Assembly: GCA_026003195.1 (NCBI GenBank)
Contig: BPGU01000002.1
Location: forward strand, 62,001 to 126,000
DNA: 64,000 bases
Source of the DNA: Armatimonadota bacterium
GTDB lineage: Bacteria > Armatimonadota > HRBIN16
Direction of reading: 5' to 3'
This document shows positions 28,932-37,666 of the stretch, one piece after another (within the stretch, counting starts at the first letter, position 1; each line of letters starts with the position of its first letter). The position numbers were made by a program, and so were the translations under genes. The notes under the pieces are model-generated. The model ran no database searches. It was not told the DNA's origin and was given only the letters and a program-made list of their open reading frames with translations.

Positions 28932-31889
28932 TTATTCTTTGCGCTTCCGGTGTTTCTTTCCCCCACGCCTGCGCCGTTTCTTGCCGGTCGCACCTGATGT
29001 CGTTTCCTGCACCGCTTCCCCGCTCCGCTCAGGAACAGGTATACCCAGTGTAACGAGCTGTTCGTAGGAGCCGACGGCATAGAGGGCGCTTTGCCCCATG
29101 CGCATGTTGAGACGCAGGTTTCCCGCATCGTCTGCAAGCAGACGTCCCTGTACGAGGTCATACACCATCTGCTTTTGTGGGAACTGCAGGTATACCACGC
29201 CATCGCCCACCGAGTGCACCGCAAGGAACGGCGGAGCGACACGAACCACATCGCTGCTCTGCGACCACACGTGTACGCCTGCAAATCGGCACAAGCCTCG
29301 CAGCAGATCGACGTTCAGCTGGCGTTCGCCAATAAACACGGAACGCCACGTTCCCATGTCCTTGACCGCGATGGAAGGCAAGCCCGTCTGAATGTACTCT
29401 CCCAACACCACAACCTTCTCGTCCAGCACGTAGAAAGAGGGGTTCACCCGTTCCCGAGTGCCTATCTGCTTGTTGCGCAGCCGCTCTGAAATGGGGTGAC
29501 GGTCGTTGCTGATGATCGAACCCGTTTCACTGTTCCACGGTTGCGCTTTGATTGCTATCCCGGCGACGTCACGCGGTCCGTCGGGCGTGTAGCCGTTTTC
29601 ATCGAACAGCGCTACCGCATAGAGCCATACCAGCGTTTTGCCGTCACGCTGGAGCCTCTCCCGAATCACCTCGCGTACTTCGGAGTCTATCTCTATCGGG
29701 TTGAGGAAAAGGTACATTTTGGCGTCGGGGAACGCCTTGCGCACGAGGTCGCTCTGCAGATAGATGCCGTAGTGGATGCCTGCACGCGCCAGCACCTCCT
29801 GTTGCCCGATAACAAGAGGCTCCAGCAGCGCTTTGGGTGACTGGATGCGGGTGAGGCTTCGCTCGTCGACGATGACAGCGACCTCGGGTGTTTCGGGAAG
29901 CCTTTGTCGAATGTGAGCCAGATACAGGGTGGACAGGTTCTCCGCTTGCCGCCAGACCTCGCTGTCGCTGACCCAGCCCTCGCCCCACAGGTCCATCCAC
30001 GAGACGCCAGCGTGATGTAGCAAAGCGGTGGTTGCATTGCGCAGGCGCACCTGCCGGGTGGACTCGGCATCGGAACAGCGAGGGTTATAGTCATCCGGCG
30101 TGTTGTTCTGCGCGGTGTGAGGTTTGGTATCGTCTTCCAGCACGAATAGTTTGCCGTGCAGACGCACCGACGCAACCGGAACCGGCACGCTGCCCGGCTG
30201 AGCGGAGCATCGGTCGCGGTATGATACCGGCGCGCATATCAGGTCAATACTCTGCGCCGACAGCACCTCCGAAAGTGCCAGATGCCCACTGTGAGGTACT
30301 GGAAAATCCAGAACGTAGCCGTACGATACCGCAACCAGACGACGATCCTCGCAGTTCTTCTTCACGGTTCGCGAGAGGGTCACAATACGACGCGCAATGA
30401 TTTCAGAAGCAAAGCACAGGTAGTCCACATACCTCTGTCCTTTACGGCTCTCGTAAAGCACTGTCGCAGGAACAGTATCTCCCCGGTAAGTGGGTATGCT
30501 GGCACTGGTAAAGGTTACTGAACCATCATGCCATGCTGCGCGCAGTCGCACCACGTCGTTTTTGTATCGCCCACGCAGCCATTGCCGGAAAGCCTCCTGC
30601 GCCGCCGGGCTGTAATCGTAGCCTCGCTGATACTCGTAGAACCACTCCCTGCAGTCCAGATGATAACCGAGAATGTAGCGCGACTCCTCGGTCACTTCCA
30701 GCTGACGCACCAGCAGGGTTAAAGCAGCTTCTGCCTCCTGCCAGTATCGCTCGGAGGCAAACGAAGGTTCACCGGTAGAACCATCGGCGTAGGTGGTCAT
30801 CGCCTCAGGATACAGCTTTTGCCAATCCGGCGGCGGGGAGAATACGACCCGAAACATCACGTAACCCTGCGGGTCGTGCTGGCGTACCAGGTGCAGAAGG
30901 CGCAGCGCCTCGTTCACGCTATAGGAAACCATCGGGACCGACACAGGCAGGTCCAGCAACAGCGCGTGCAGGTGCACCCCAGCCGACGCCGCTTGCCGAA
31001 TCTGCTCACACACCCTGCGCTCTGACGCTGCCGAATCGATATTGCCGAAAAAGAAGAGAGGTACGACAGGCTCACCGTCGATAATAATCTCCGGATGCCC
31101 CTGCCGTATCCCCAGGCGCACGCCCTCGCGTTTGCGTCTGCGCAGCTCCGTTGCCTTCTCCTCGGCGACAGCCTCCGCCGATGGCAACTCCTCTGCCTCT
31201 GCCTTTGTCGTGCGTCGTGAGCGTCTTCTACGTCGAGCAGGAGGAGCTGCCACCTCCGTCGGTGCTTCTGGTATACTTTCCGGCTCGGCAACCTCTTCGG
31301 TCGGCAGAGCTGCTTCCAGAGAGGGCTCCCCCTGCTCCACGAGTGATACCGGCACAGGCGGTTCTTCAGCAGGTGTCTCTTCCACAAACTCCTGCGCGGT
31401 GAAGGCGGGCGCCTCTTCGGGAGCGGGTACTGTTTCCTCTGGCGTCTCCTCAACAATCTGTGGGGAAATCTCTGCTGGCGCTTCTTCAGCCGTCACCCGG
31501 CTTTTGGCTCGCTGGCGTGTAGACCTGCGCCGCTTGCGAGTGGCAGGGGTCGTCTCGCTCACAGCCGAGACAGCCTCCTGCGCTTCGCTCACGCTTTCGG
31601 TGGACTGTTCGACCGCCGGTACGACCTCTGCGATTTCGACAGCAGGAACAGATTCCGCGCTCTCCGTGCCCTCCTCAGAAATGGCGGCGGATTGCGCTTC
31701 CGTTTTGGCGGTTTTTGTGGACCGACGACGTGTGCGTCGTTTCGGCGCAGGAGCAGGTTCGTGCGGCGTTCCTTCTTGCTGAGAACCAACCTCACCCTCC
31801 TGCGACGGACTGGCAGCCTCTGCTGTTTCAGGTGATGCAACAAGCGGCTCCCCGCTCTCCGGCGCGGAGCGACGTCGACGTGATGGCAT
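28932..31889 (-). CDS. GH42-like glycosidase-fold protein with disordered and basic ends
   Basis: A 985-residue protein in three parts. Residues 1 to about 250 are low-complexity, Glu/Ala/Pro/Ser-rich with Arg/Lys clusters (KRRTRRRSTKTAKT, RKRRRSTRQRAKS, RRRRRSRRTTK). Residues about 255-950 resemble family 42 beta-galactosidases: DGEPVVPLFFFGN at the barrel start, YILGYHLDCREWFYEY where GH42 has its W-x-I-D-N-E acid/base strand, YSPAAQEAFRQWLRGRY, and the trimerisation-like domain EVAVIVDERSLTRIQSP through IYLQSDLVRKAFPDAKMYLFLN. The C-terminus is GKKRRRRGGKKHRKRKE. There is no signal peptide. The catalytic Asn-Glu pair is Arg-Glu here with one extra residue, so activity is uncertain. The basic tails look nucleic-acid-binding. 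AAAGGAGG lies 12 nt before the ATG. Confidence 0.65.
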   Translation of the reverse strand: MPSRRRRSAPESGEPLVASPETAEAASPSQEGEVGSQQEGTPHEPAPAPKRRTRRRSTKTAKTEAQSAAISEEGTESAESVPAVEIAEVVPAVEQSTESVSEAQEAVSAVSETTPATRKRRRSTRQRAKSRVTAEEAPAEISPQIVEETPEETVPAPEEAPAFTAQEFVEETPAEEPPVPVSLVEQGEPSLEAALPTEEVAEPESIPEAPTEVAAPPARRRRRSRRTTKAEAEELPSAEAVAEEKATELRRRKREGVRLGIRQGHPEIIIDGEPVVPLFFFGNIDSAASERRVCEQIRQAASAGVHLHALLLDLPVSVPMVSYSVNEALRLLHLVRQHDPQGYVMFRVVFSPPPDWQKLYPEAMTTYADGSTGEPSFASERYWQEAEAALTLLVRQLEVTEESRYILGYHLDCREWFYEYQRGYDYSPAAQEAFRQWLRGRYKNDVVRLRAAWHDGSVTFTSASIPTYRGDTVPATVLYESRKGQRYVDYLCFASEIIARRIVTLSRTVKKNCEDRRLVAVSYGYVLDFPVPHSGHLALSEVLSAQSIDLICAPVSYRDRCSAQPGSVPVPVASVRLHGKLFVLEDDTKPHTAQNNTPDDYNPRCSDAESTRQVRLRNATTALLHHAGVSWMDLWGEGWVSDSEVWRQAENLSTLYLAHIRQRLPETPEVAVIVDERSLTRIQSPKALLEPLVIGQQEVLARAGIHYGIYLQSDLVRKAFPDAKMYLFLNPIEIDSEVREVIRERLQRDGKTLVWLYAVALFDENGYTPDGPRDVAGIAIKAQPWNSETGSIISNDRHPISERLRNKQIGTRERVNPSFYVLDEKVVVLGEYIQTGLPSIAVKDMGTWRSVFIGERQLNVDLLRGLCRFAGVHVWSQSSDVVRVAPPFLAVHSVGDGVVYLQFPQKQMVYDLVQGRLLADDAGNLRLNMRMGQSALYAVGSYEQLVTLGIPVPERSGEAVQETTSGATGKKRRRRGGKKHRKRKE

Positions 31890-31918
31890 CTTCTTGAACA
31901 GCCTCCTTTATCTCACGG

Positions 31919-32653
31919 CTAACTGCTTGCCGTGGGGATGCCGACACGCGCCATCTCTTCGTCTGCACGCCGCGCCAGCGACCGGAAAAACTCTCGAAGC
32001 TGGGCAGGCTCCTCCAAGAGCCAGTCGGGCGATTCCGCACGCAGAACTTCCACGGGATGCGCGCCCCAGCCGACGGCTATCACCCGCACGCCAGCTTCAC
32101 GAGCACACTGGATATCGTACACCGTGTCGCCGACAAACACAGATTCCTGCGGACGCGCCTCTAACCTTTGCAGTGCCAGCAGCACCGAGTCGGGCGCGGG
32201 TTTCGGACGAGTCACGTCAGAGGAACTCACCACCGCGTCTACCCATCCGTTGACACCCAGACGCGGAAGAAACATCTCCAGTTCCAGCCTGTTCTTGGAG
32301 GTGACCAGCGCCGTACGCAAACCTGCTCGCTTCGCCTCTTTCAAAGCATCCACCGCCTCGGGAAGAATACGCTCCAGATGCTTGTGCGACTCGTAATAGT
32401 CGATCTCATCCGCTTCCATAGCGCGGTGGTCCGGCGTAAAGTCCACCAGATGGTCGAACAGGCGTACTTGCTTGTGCAGAGGTAGCCCGATCGTTCGACG
32501 CAACTCGTCTCGCGAAATTTGCACTCCCAAATGCTTGCGGAAAGTATGGTCTAAAGCGCGGACGATTAACTCCACGGTGTCGACCAGAGTACCGTCTATA
32601 TCGAACAGCGCGCAACGAAAAGGTGGCTGTGTCGTTGTCAATGCACTCCCCAT
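31919..32653 (-). CDS. HAD-family phosphatase (phosphoglycolate phosphatase-like)
   Basis: A 244-residue haloacid-dehalogenase hydrolase. Motif I is LFDIDGTLVDT (nucleophile and acid Asp), motif II VTSKNR, motif III lysine in RPKPAPDSV, and motif IV GDTVYDIQCA. The helical cap sits between motifs I and II, as in Gph and PpaX. A role in removing phosphoglycolate or another small phosphoester is likely; the substrate is not fixed by sequence. It is divergent from the transketolase genes and followed by the GH42-like gene after 29 nt. Confidence 0.85.
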   Translation of the reverse strand: MGSALTTTQPPFRCALFDIDGTLVDTVELIVRALDHTFRKHLGVQISRDELRRTIGLPLHKQVRLFDHLVDFTPDHRAMEADEIDYYESHKHLERILPEAVDALKEAKRAGLRTALVTSKNRLELEMFLPRLGVNGWVDAVVSSSDVTRPKPAPDSVLLALQRLEARPQESVFVGDTVYDIQCAREAGVRVIAVGWGAHPVEVLRAESPDWLLEEPAQLREFFRSLARRADEEMARVGIPTASS

Positions 32654-32716
32654 CTACCAAGTGATATTACTGCGGATAGTCTTTCCCTTGTGCATTATAC
32701 GGGCAAAGAGGGGATA

Positions 32717-32761
32717 TTGTCAACGGCGTGTTTGACAACGTCGTGCTTATCGGGATAGAAT
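32717..32761 (+). promoter_or_regulatory. Promoter of the transketolase operon with an overlapping inverted repeat
   Basis: TTGACA (32732-32737), 18-bp spacer, TAGAAT (32756-32761). TTGTCAA (32717-32723) and TTGACAA (32732-32738) form a perfect inverted repeat with 8 nt between them and cover the -35 element, a likely repressor site. Confidence 0.55.
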
Positions 32762-32794
32762 AACCTACGAACCTTTGTGCAGGAGGTTGGTGCG

Positions 32795-33625
32795 TTGGTC
32801 ACAACAAGCGTTTCCGTCGAACAGCTGGAGCGAACGGCACGCAAGCTGCGTCGCCACATTGTGAAGATGCTGGCAATCGCAGGAAGTGGGCATCCTGGCG
32901 GTTCCCTTTCTGCCATTGACATTCTCACCGCGCTTTTCTTTGGCAACGTCATGCGCTACGACCCGAAGAACCCACGCTGGGTAGAGCGCGACCGGTTTAT
33001 CCTCAGCAAGGGACATGCTGTTCCCGCGCTGTACGCGGTGCTCGCCGAAGCCGGTTTCATCCCCGAAGATTGGCTATGGCAACTGCGCAAAATCGACACC
33101 CCGATGCAAGGGCACCCTTCCGTGAAGGACATTCCGGCGGTGGAGGCATCTACCGGTAGCCTGGGACAGGGACTGAGCATCGGTCTGGGCATGGCGCTGG
33201 CAGCGCGGCTGGACGACAAGCCGTACCGCGTGTACGTGATGATCGGCGATGGCGAGTCCGAAGAGGGACAGGTCTGGGAAGCGGCGATGGCCGCTTCGCA
33301 CTTCCGCGTCGGCAATCTGACGGCTATTCTGGACTACAATCGGTATCAACTGGACGGCGCGATTGGAGAAATCATGAGCATCGAACCGGTCGTCGCCAAA
33401 TGGGAAGCCTTTGGATGGGCAGTGCGCGAGATAGACGGGCACAACATGAAGCAGATTCTGGAAGCCCTGCACTGGGCAAAAGAGCCGCGCGAGCAACCGT
33501 CCATCATTATAGCCCATACGGTCAAAGGCAAAGGCGTCTCGTTTATGGAGAACAACAACGAGTTTCACGGCAAAGCGCCCACGCAAGCTGAACTGGAACA
33601 GGCGCTGGCGGAACTCGCTGACTGA
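32795..33625 (+). CDS. Transketolase, N-terminal (thiamine pyrophosphate-binding) subunit
   Basis: About 276 residues. The start is set at TTG 32795 because AGGAGG (32781-32786) lies 8 nt upstream; a GTG at 32777 has none. It corresponds to the N-terminal half of transketolase: AGSGHPGGSLSAIDILTALFF at the start, DRFILSKGHAVPALYAVL, TGSLGQGLSIGLGMAL, and the ThDP motif GDGESEEGQVWEAAMAASH through DYNRYQLDG. With the C-terminal subunit at 33655 it forms a split transketolase, common in thermophiles and archaea. It moves two-carbon units between sugar phosphates in the pentose phosphate pathway. Confidence 0.92.
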   Translation: MVTTSVSVEQLERTARKLRRHIVKMLAIAGSGHPGGSLSAIDILTALFFGNVMRYDPKNPRWVERDRFILSKGHAVPALYAVLAEAGFIPEDWLWQLRKIDTPMQGHPSVKDIPAVEASTGSLGQGLSIGLGMALAARLDDKPYRVYVMIGDGESEEGQVWEAAMAASHFRVGNLTAILDYNRYQLDGAIGEIMSIEPVVAKWEAFGWAVREIDGHNMKQILEALHWAKEPREQPSIIIAHTVKGKGVSFMENNNEFHGKAPTQAELEQALAELAD

Positions 33626-33654
33626 ACACCAGGGTGTAACAGGAGGGACAAGCA

Positions 33655-34614
33655 ATGGCAAGACCACTGGGTGAAGCCACCCGTGAAGCATACGGTAAGG
33701 CGTTGGCAGAACTCGGACGTGAAAATCCGAACATCGTGGTGCTGGACGGCGACCTGTCTAAGTCCACGATGACCAAATACTTTGCTCAGGAGTTTCCCGA
33801 CCGCTTCTTCAACGTGGGTATTGCTGAGGCGAACATGGTGGGCATGGCGGCAGGGCTGGCGGCATCAGGCAAAATCGCTTTCGCATCTAGCTTCGCCTGC
33901 TTCGTCATGTGTAAGGCGTTCGACCAGATGCGCCTGGCGGTGGCTTACAGCGGGAACAACGTGAAGATTGTGGGAACGCACGGCGGCATCTCCATCGGCG
34001 AGGACGGCGTATCGCAGATGGGACACGAAGACATTGGTCTGGCGTTATCCTTGCCCGGCTTTGTGGTGCTGGTTCCCGCAGATGGCGCGGAGACACGGGA
34101 GGCAGTGCGGGCAGCGGCAGAACATGTGGGACCGGTTTATATCCGCGTGGGACGCCCGAAAGCACCCGTCGTGTACGAAAATGGGTGCCCACACTTCCGC
34201 ATAGGCAAAGCCATTACCCTGCGTGACGGAGACGATGTGACCCTGATCGCTAACGGTCTGATGGTAGCAGCTGCCCTGGACGCTGCGGAGACTCTGGCGC
34301 AACAGGGCATCTCGGCGCGAGTACTGGATATGCATACCGTGCGCCCGCTGGATGAGGAGGCGGTGGAGAAGGCGGCACGCGAAACTGGAGCCATTGTGGT
34401 TGCGGAAGAGCACTTGCTGTACACCGGCTTGGCTTCGCAAGTAGCCATGGCGGTAGCAAAGCGTTATCCTGTGCCGATGCGTTTTGTCGGGCTGTACGAC
34501 TACGCCGAGTCCGGTGCACCGGATGCATTGATGCGCAAATATGGCTTAACCGCCGAAGACATCGCACGAGAAGCTGTGGAGCTGGTACACATGCGCCAGG
34601 AAGCTGTCGTATAG
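33655..34614 (+). CDS. Transketolase, C-terminal subunit
   Basis: A 319-residue partner of the preceding subunit. It carries the pyrimidine-binding domain (VVLDGDLSKSTMTKYF, FFNVGIAEANMVGMAAGLA, ASSFACFV) and the C-terminal domain (VLDMHTVRPLDEEAV, VVAEEHLLYTGLASQVA). The GIAEANM glutamate activates ThDP. It has its own ribosome binding site (AGGAGGG) 29 nt past the N-subunit stop. A terminator follows at 34632-34668, so the pair is a two-gene operon. Confidence 0.92.
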   Translation: MARPLGEATREAYGKALAELGRENPNIVVLDGDLSKSTMTKYFAQEFPDRFFNVGIAEANMVGMAAGLAASGKIAFASSFACFVMCKAFDQMRLAVAYSGNNVKIVGTHGGISIGEDGVSQMGHEDIGLALSLPGFVVLVPADGAETREAVRAAAEHVGPVYIRVGRPKAPVVYENGCPHFRIGKAITLRDGDDVTLIANGLMVAAALDAAETLAQQGISARVLDMHTVRPLDEEAVEKAARETGAIVVAEEHLLYTGLASQVAMAVAKRYPVPMRFVGLYDYAESGAPDALMRKYGLTAEDIAREAVELVHMRQEAVV

Positions 34615-34631
34615 GCACGAAGACCAGTTTG

Positions 34632-34668
34632 CAGGGCAATCCACAGGCTCGGATTGCCCTGTGCTTTT
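34632..34668 (+). terminator. Rho-independent terminator of the transketolase operon
   Basis: CAGGGCAATCC (34632-34642), 8-nt loop, GGATTGCCCTG (34651-34661), followed by TGCTTTT: an 11-bp perfect stem with a T-run. Confidence 0.8.
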
Positions 34669-34776
34669 CGATGTGATGAAAACCGCTAACATTACCAGTT
34701 CGAACCTCTTGCGAAAATTGCGCAAACATGCGAAAATGAGATACCCGTGAATATCGGGCGGAAGGGAGAGTGGGAG

Positions 34777-36657
34777 ATGCGCCGCGATATAGCGATATTC
34801 TCTCTGGCGATTTGGCTGCTGAGCGTGGAAGCGTACGCCCAGAGTGTGGGGAGACAACCTGTGCCTCAGCCAGTACCGAGGCACCGCATCCTCTGGATAG
34901 TGCTGAAAGAACAGCCGATGGCAGAGGCAGCAGAGCGCTGGCAGCCCGCGCTGCGCCAGCGGCTAGAAGAGATAGACCTGGCGCGGCGTGCGCTTGCGGG
35001 AAACCCTGCAGTGTCCCCCGACATGCTTGCCGGGGCACATATCGCCGCTCAAATACAAAGTGCAGAAGCTCTGAACACCTATCGCCTGGCAGTGTACGTG
35101 GACTCGGCGCACCCTTTGATGCTGTCACGAGCGAGACTGATCTCACGGGTGGCACTGCTGGGGGGAAAGGTGCTGACGCATATTCCCTTCTTAAACGCAT
35201 TCGCCGTCAGTATTCCTGCACAGCGCGTACGCGACCTGCAGAAGATACCGGAGGTCGCTCTGGTATGGAATCCCCCGGTGCTGCGTGCCCAGCTGGATGT
35301 CTCCACTCCCACTCTGCTCGCACCAGCGGTCTGGGACGAGGGGTACACCGCCCCTACCTGGGCGGTAGCTATCATGGATACGGGAGTCAACTACGTACAC
35401 ACTGCCCTGAACTCCCATACATGGATCATCCCCAATCGCACGGTGTCGGGGTTGGGAAGCGGTATCCAGGCATTTCACGATTATGGCAGGCTGGACACCG
35501 ATTCCAGCGGCAATCCCATTTATAACGACAACTATATGAGTGCGCGTGACCTGCAAGGGCACGGCACAGCGGTAGCGGGATGTGCTTTAGCCAACAGCAC
35601 GACCAGAAAAGGGGTGGCACCTTTTGCGGGCTACGGTGTGATTCTCAAGGCGGGCTATCGCACCACCAGCGGCGGCGGGTCTATGAATGCAGCGGATGCG
35701 CTGATCGCTCTGGACTGGGCTGCGCGCGAAGCTCCCCTTCCGCAAGGCGTAGGGATTGCGGGCATTAACTTCAGCTTCGGAGGTCCGACCAGCCTCGACG
35801 ACGACATTTTGACGCAGGCGTTCGATGCGTTTATCTACACGTATCAAATACCGCTTTCTATTGCAGCGGGCAATGGTGGAGGGACGACCAGGACCCTGTT
35901 TACACCTGCGCCCGCCTACAATGGTATCGCCGTCGCCGCCTCGGACGACAAAAACACCCTCTCCCGCGCCGACGATGTGATTGCCAGCTTCAGCAGCAAA
36001 GGTCCGACCATCGCCGGGCGCAAAAAGCCAGATGTCACAGTGCCGGGAGCAAACATCTCCACCACTACTGGTTCGTCCAGTAGCTTCAGCTCGGCGAGCG
36101 GCACCAGTTTGGCGGCGCCCCATCTGGCGGGCGCACTGGCGTTGCTGCACGACGTGGGCATCCACGACCCGTTACTGCTGAAAGCAGTGCTCATCAACAG
36201 CGCGGAAGATAGGGGTACCGCTGGCTGGGATAAGGAATGGGGCTGGGGCTACGTGGACCTGCGCTCCGCGATGCAACATGTGATCAACCGACAGTACGCC
36301 ACCGGTTCGGTGAAGCCGGCGGGCATGTCGGGCAGCATTGCCTACTTCCGAACGAGGCTTCCCGCAGGAGGGAAGGTGACACTGGTGTGGCATCGTCACG
36401 CCGGTTTTTCGCCGACACAGGGATATACTTACCTGCGTAGCCTGGCAAACTTGAAGCTCACACTGATTGACGAAAGCACGGGCAACGTCATCGGCACCTC
36501 CGCTTCAACCATTGACAACGTGCAGCAGGTGGTGGTGCCTGTAGCGTACGCGCGCGTACTGGTCAAGGTAGAAGCAACCAGTGCTTTTGACCAGTACCTG
36601 AACGAGCCGTTTGCTGTCGCAAGCAGCGGCGTTCTGGTGCCCGTGAGCAGCCCTTAG
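34777..36657 (+). CDS. Secreted subtilisin-like serine protease (S8)
   Basis: A 626-residue subtilase. ATG 34777 follows GAAGGGAGAG; residues 1-22 (MRRDIAIFSLAIWLLSVEAY) are a signal peptide. A propeptide-like region to about 190 includes LISRVALLGGKVLTHIP, similar to inhibitor I9-type domains. The catalytic domain has D201 (IMDTGVNYVH), H262 (LQGHGTAVAG), the oxyanion Asn in IAAGNGGG and S444 (GTSLAAPHLAG). A beta-rich C-terminal domain of about 140 residues follows. It should degrade proteins outside the cytoplasm. It lies just upstream of the exopolysaccharide operon in the same direction, but its link to that operon is unclear. Confidence 0.9.
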   Translation: MRRDIAIFSLAIWLLSVEAYAQSVGRQPVPQPVPRHRILWIVLKEQPMAEAAERWQPALRQRLEEIDLARRALAGNPAVSPDMLAGAHIAAQIQSAEALNTYRLAVYVDSAHPLMLSRARLISRVALLGGKVLTHIPFLNAFAVSIPAQRVRDLQKIPEVALVWNPPVLRAQLDVSTPTLLAPAVWDEGYTAPTWAVAIMDTGVNYVHTALNSHTWIIPNRTVSGLGSGIQAFHDYGRLDTDSSGNPIYNDNYMSARDLQGHGTAVAGCALANSTTRKGVAPFAGYGVILKAGYRTTSGGGSMNAADALIALDWAAREAPLPQGVGIAGINFSFGGPTSLDDDILTQAFDAFIYTYQIPLSIAAGNGGGTTRTLFTPAPAYNGIAVAASDDKNTLSRADDVIASFSSKGPTIAGRKKPDVTVPGANISTTTGSSSSFSSASGTSLAAPHLAGALALLHDVGIHDPLLLKAVLINSAEDRGTAGWDKEWGWGYVDLRSAMQHVINRQYATGSVKPAGMSGSIAYFRTRLPAGGKVTLVWHRHAGFSPTQGYTYLRSLANLKLTLIDESTGNVIGTSASTIDNVQQVVVPVAYARVLVKVEATSAFDQYLNEPFAVASSGVLVPVSSP

Positions 36658-36729
36658 GGCGTTACATGCAGTGATAACGGGGAGATACAGACACAGCGGA
36701 TACCCCGACAAAGGAGGAAAGATGAGAGT

Positions 36730-37650
36730 ATGAGAACATGGTGGTTCGCAATGCTCCTGCTTACCGTGAGCGCGTTGGCTCTGTGTGCCGACGACTATCG
36801 GATACAGCGCGACGACGTGTTGCAGATTACGGTGGTGGAGGACCCTGCCCTGAGCAGGGAGACGGTAGTGGCTCAAGATGGTACCATCAACCTGCCTGTG
36901 GTGGGCACCATTACCGTGCGCGGCATGACAACAGGCGAGCTGGCAGAAAAGATTCGCACCGCGCTCATCGAAGCGCAGTATCTGCGAGACCCGCATGTCA
37001 GCATCAGCCTGAAAGTGATCAACCGACCGCGCGTTGCCGTGCTGGGAATGGTGCAGCGCCCGGGCACCTACGATTTTAAGGAAGGGGAAACGGTGATGCA
37101 CGCCATCTCGATGGCTGGCAGCTTTGACCCCGACCGCGCACGTTTGCAGGATGCAGTGCTTCGCCGCAAACGCCCTGATGGCACCGAAGAGACTATTCCC
37201 CTGGACCTGGAGAAGCTCTTCTTCAAGGGCGACATGAGCCAGAATTATCGGCTGCAGCCCGACGACGTGATATTCATCCCGGAAGATGTAGTCAACCGCG
37301 TCTATGTTCTGGGCAAGGTGGTTCGTCCGGGTCTCTATCCGTGGAAGAGTAGCACGACGGTGCTGGAAGCTATCAACCGAGCAGGAGGTCAGCAGGAGAA
37401 GGGCACCCTGAGCAGGGTGTACATCATCCGCCCCAATCCGAACGCCCCGGACAAGCCGCAGCGTATTGAGGTCAACCTGCTCAGACTCATCGACAAAGGA
37501 GATACCTCTCAGGATATCGCTTTGCAGCCGGGCGATACGGTGTACGTGCCCGAAGTCAAGAAGCCCGACTGGAACCAGATATACAGTATTGTCGCAACTA
37601 TCGCTCTCACACGAAATCTCATTCGTGATAGAGCATTCTATCGGTACTAA
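36730..37650 (+). CDS. Wza-like polysaccharide export protein
   Basis: A 306-residue outer-membrane/periplasmic exporter. Signal peptide 1-19 (MRTWWFAMLLLTVSALALC; no clear lipobox). The poly-export domain is DDYRIQRDDVLQITVVEDP through DPHVSISLKVINRPRV. Two SLBB domains follow: VAVLGMVQRPGTYDFKEGE and VYVLGKVVRPGLYPWKSS. It forms the channel through which the polymer leaves the cell. First gene of a seven-gene operon; AAAGGAGG is 9 nt upstream. The Wzz/kinase-like gene follows after 16 nt. Confidence 0.88.
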   Translation: MRTWWFAMLLLTVSALALCADDYRIQRDDVLQITVVEDPALSRETVVAQDGTINLPVVGTITVRGMTTGELAEKIRTALIEAQYLRDPHVSISLKVINRPRVAVLGMVQRPGTYDFKEGETVMHAISMAGSFDPDRARLQDAVLRRKRPDGTEETIPLDLEKLFFKGDMSQNYRLQPDDVIFIPEDVVNRVYVLGKVVRPGLYPWKSSTTVLEAINRAGGQQEKGTLSRVYIIRPNPNAPDKPQRIEVNLLRLIDKGDTSQDIALQPGDTVYVPEVKKPDWNQIYSIVATIALTRNLIRDRAFYRY

Positions 37651-37666
37651 AGGAGGCGAGCCACAG

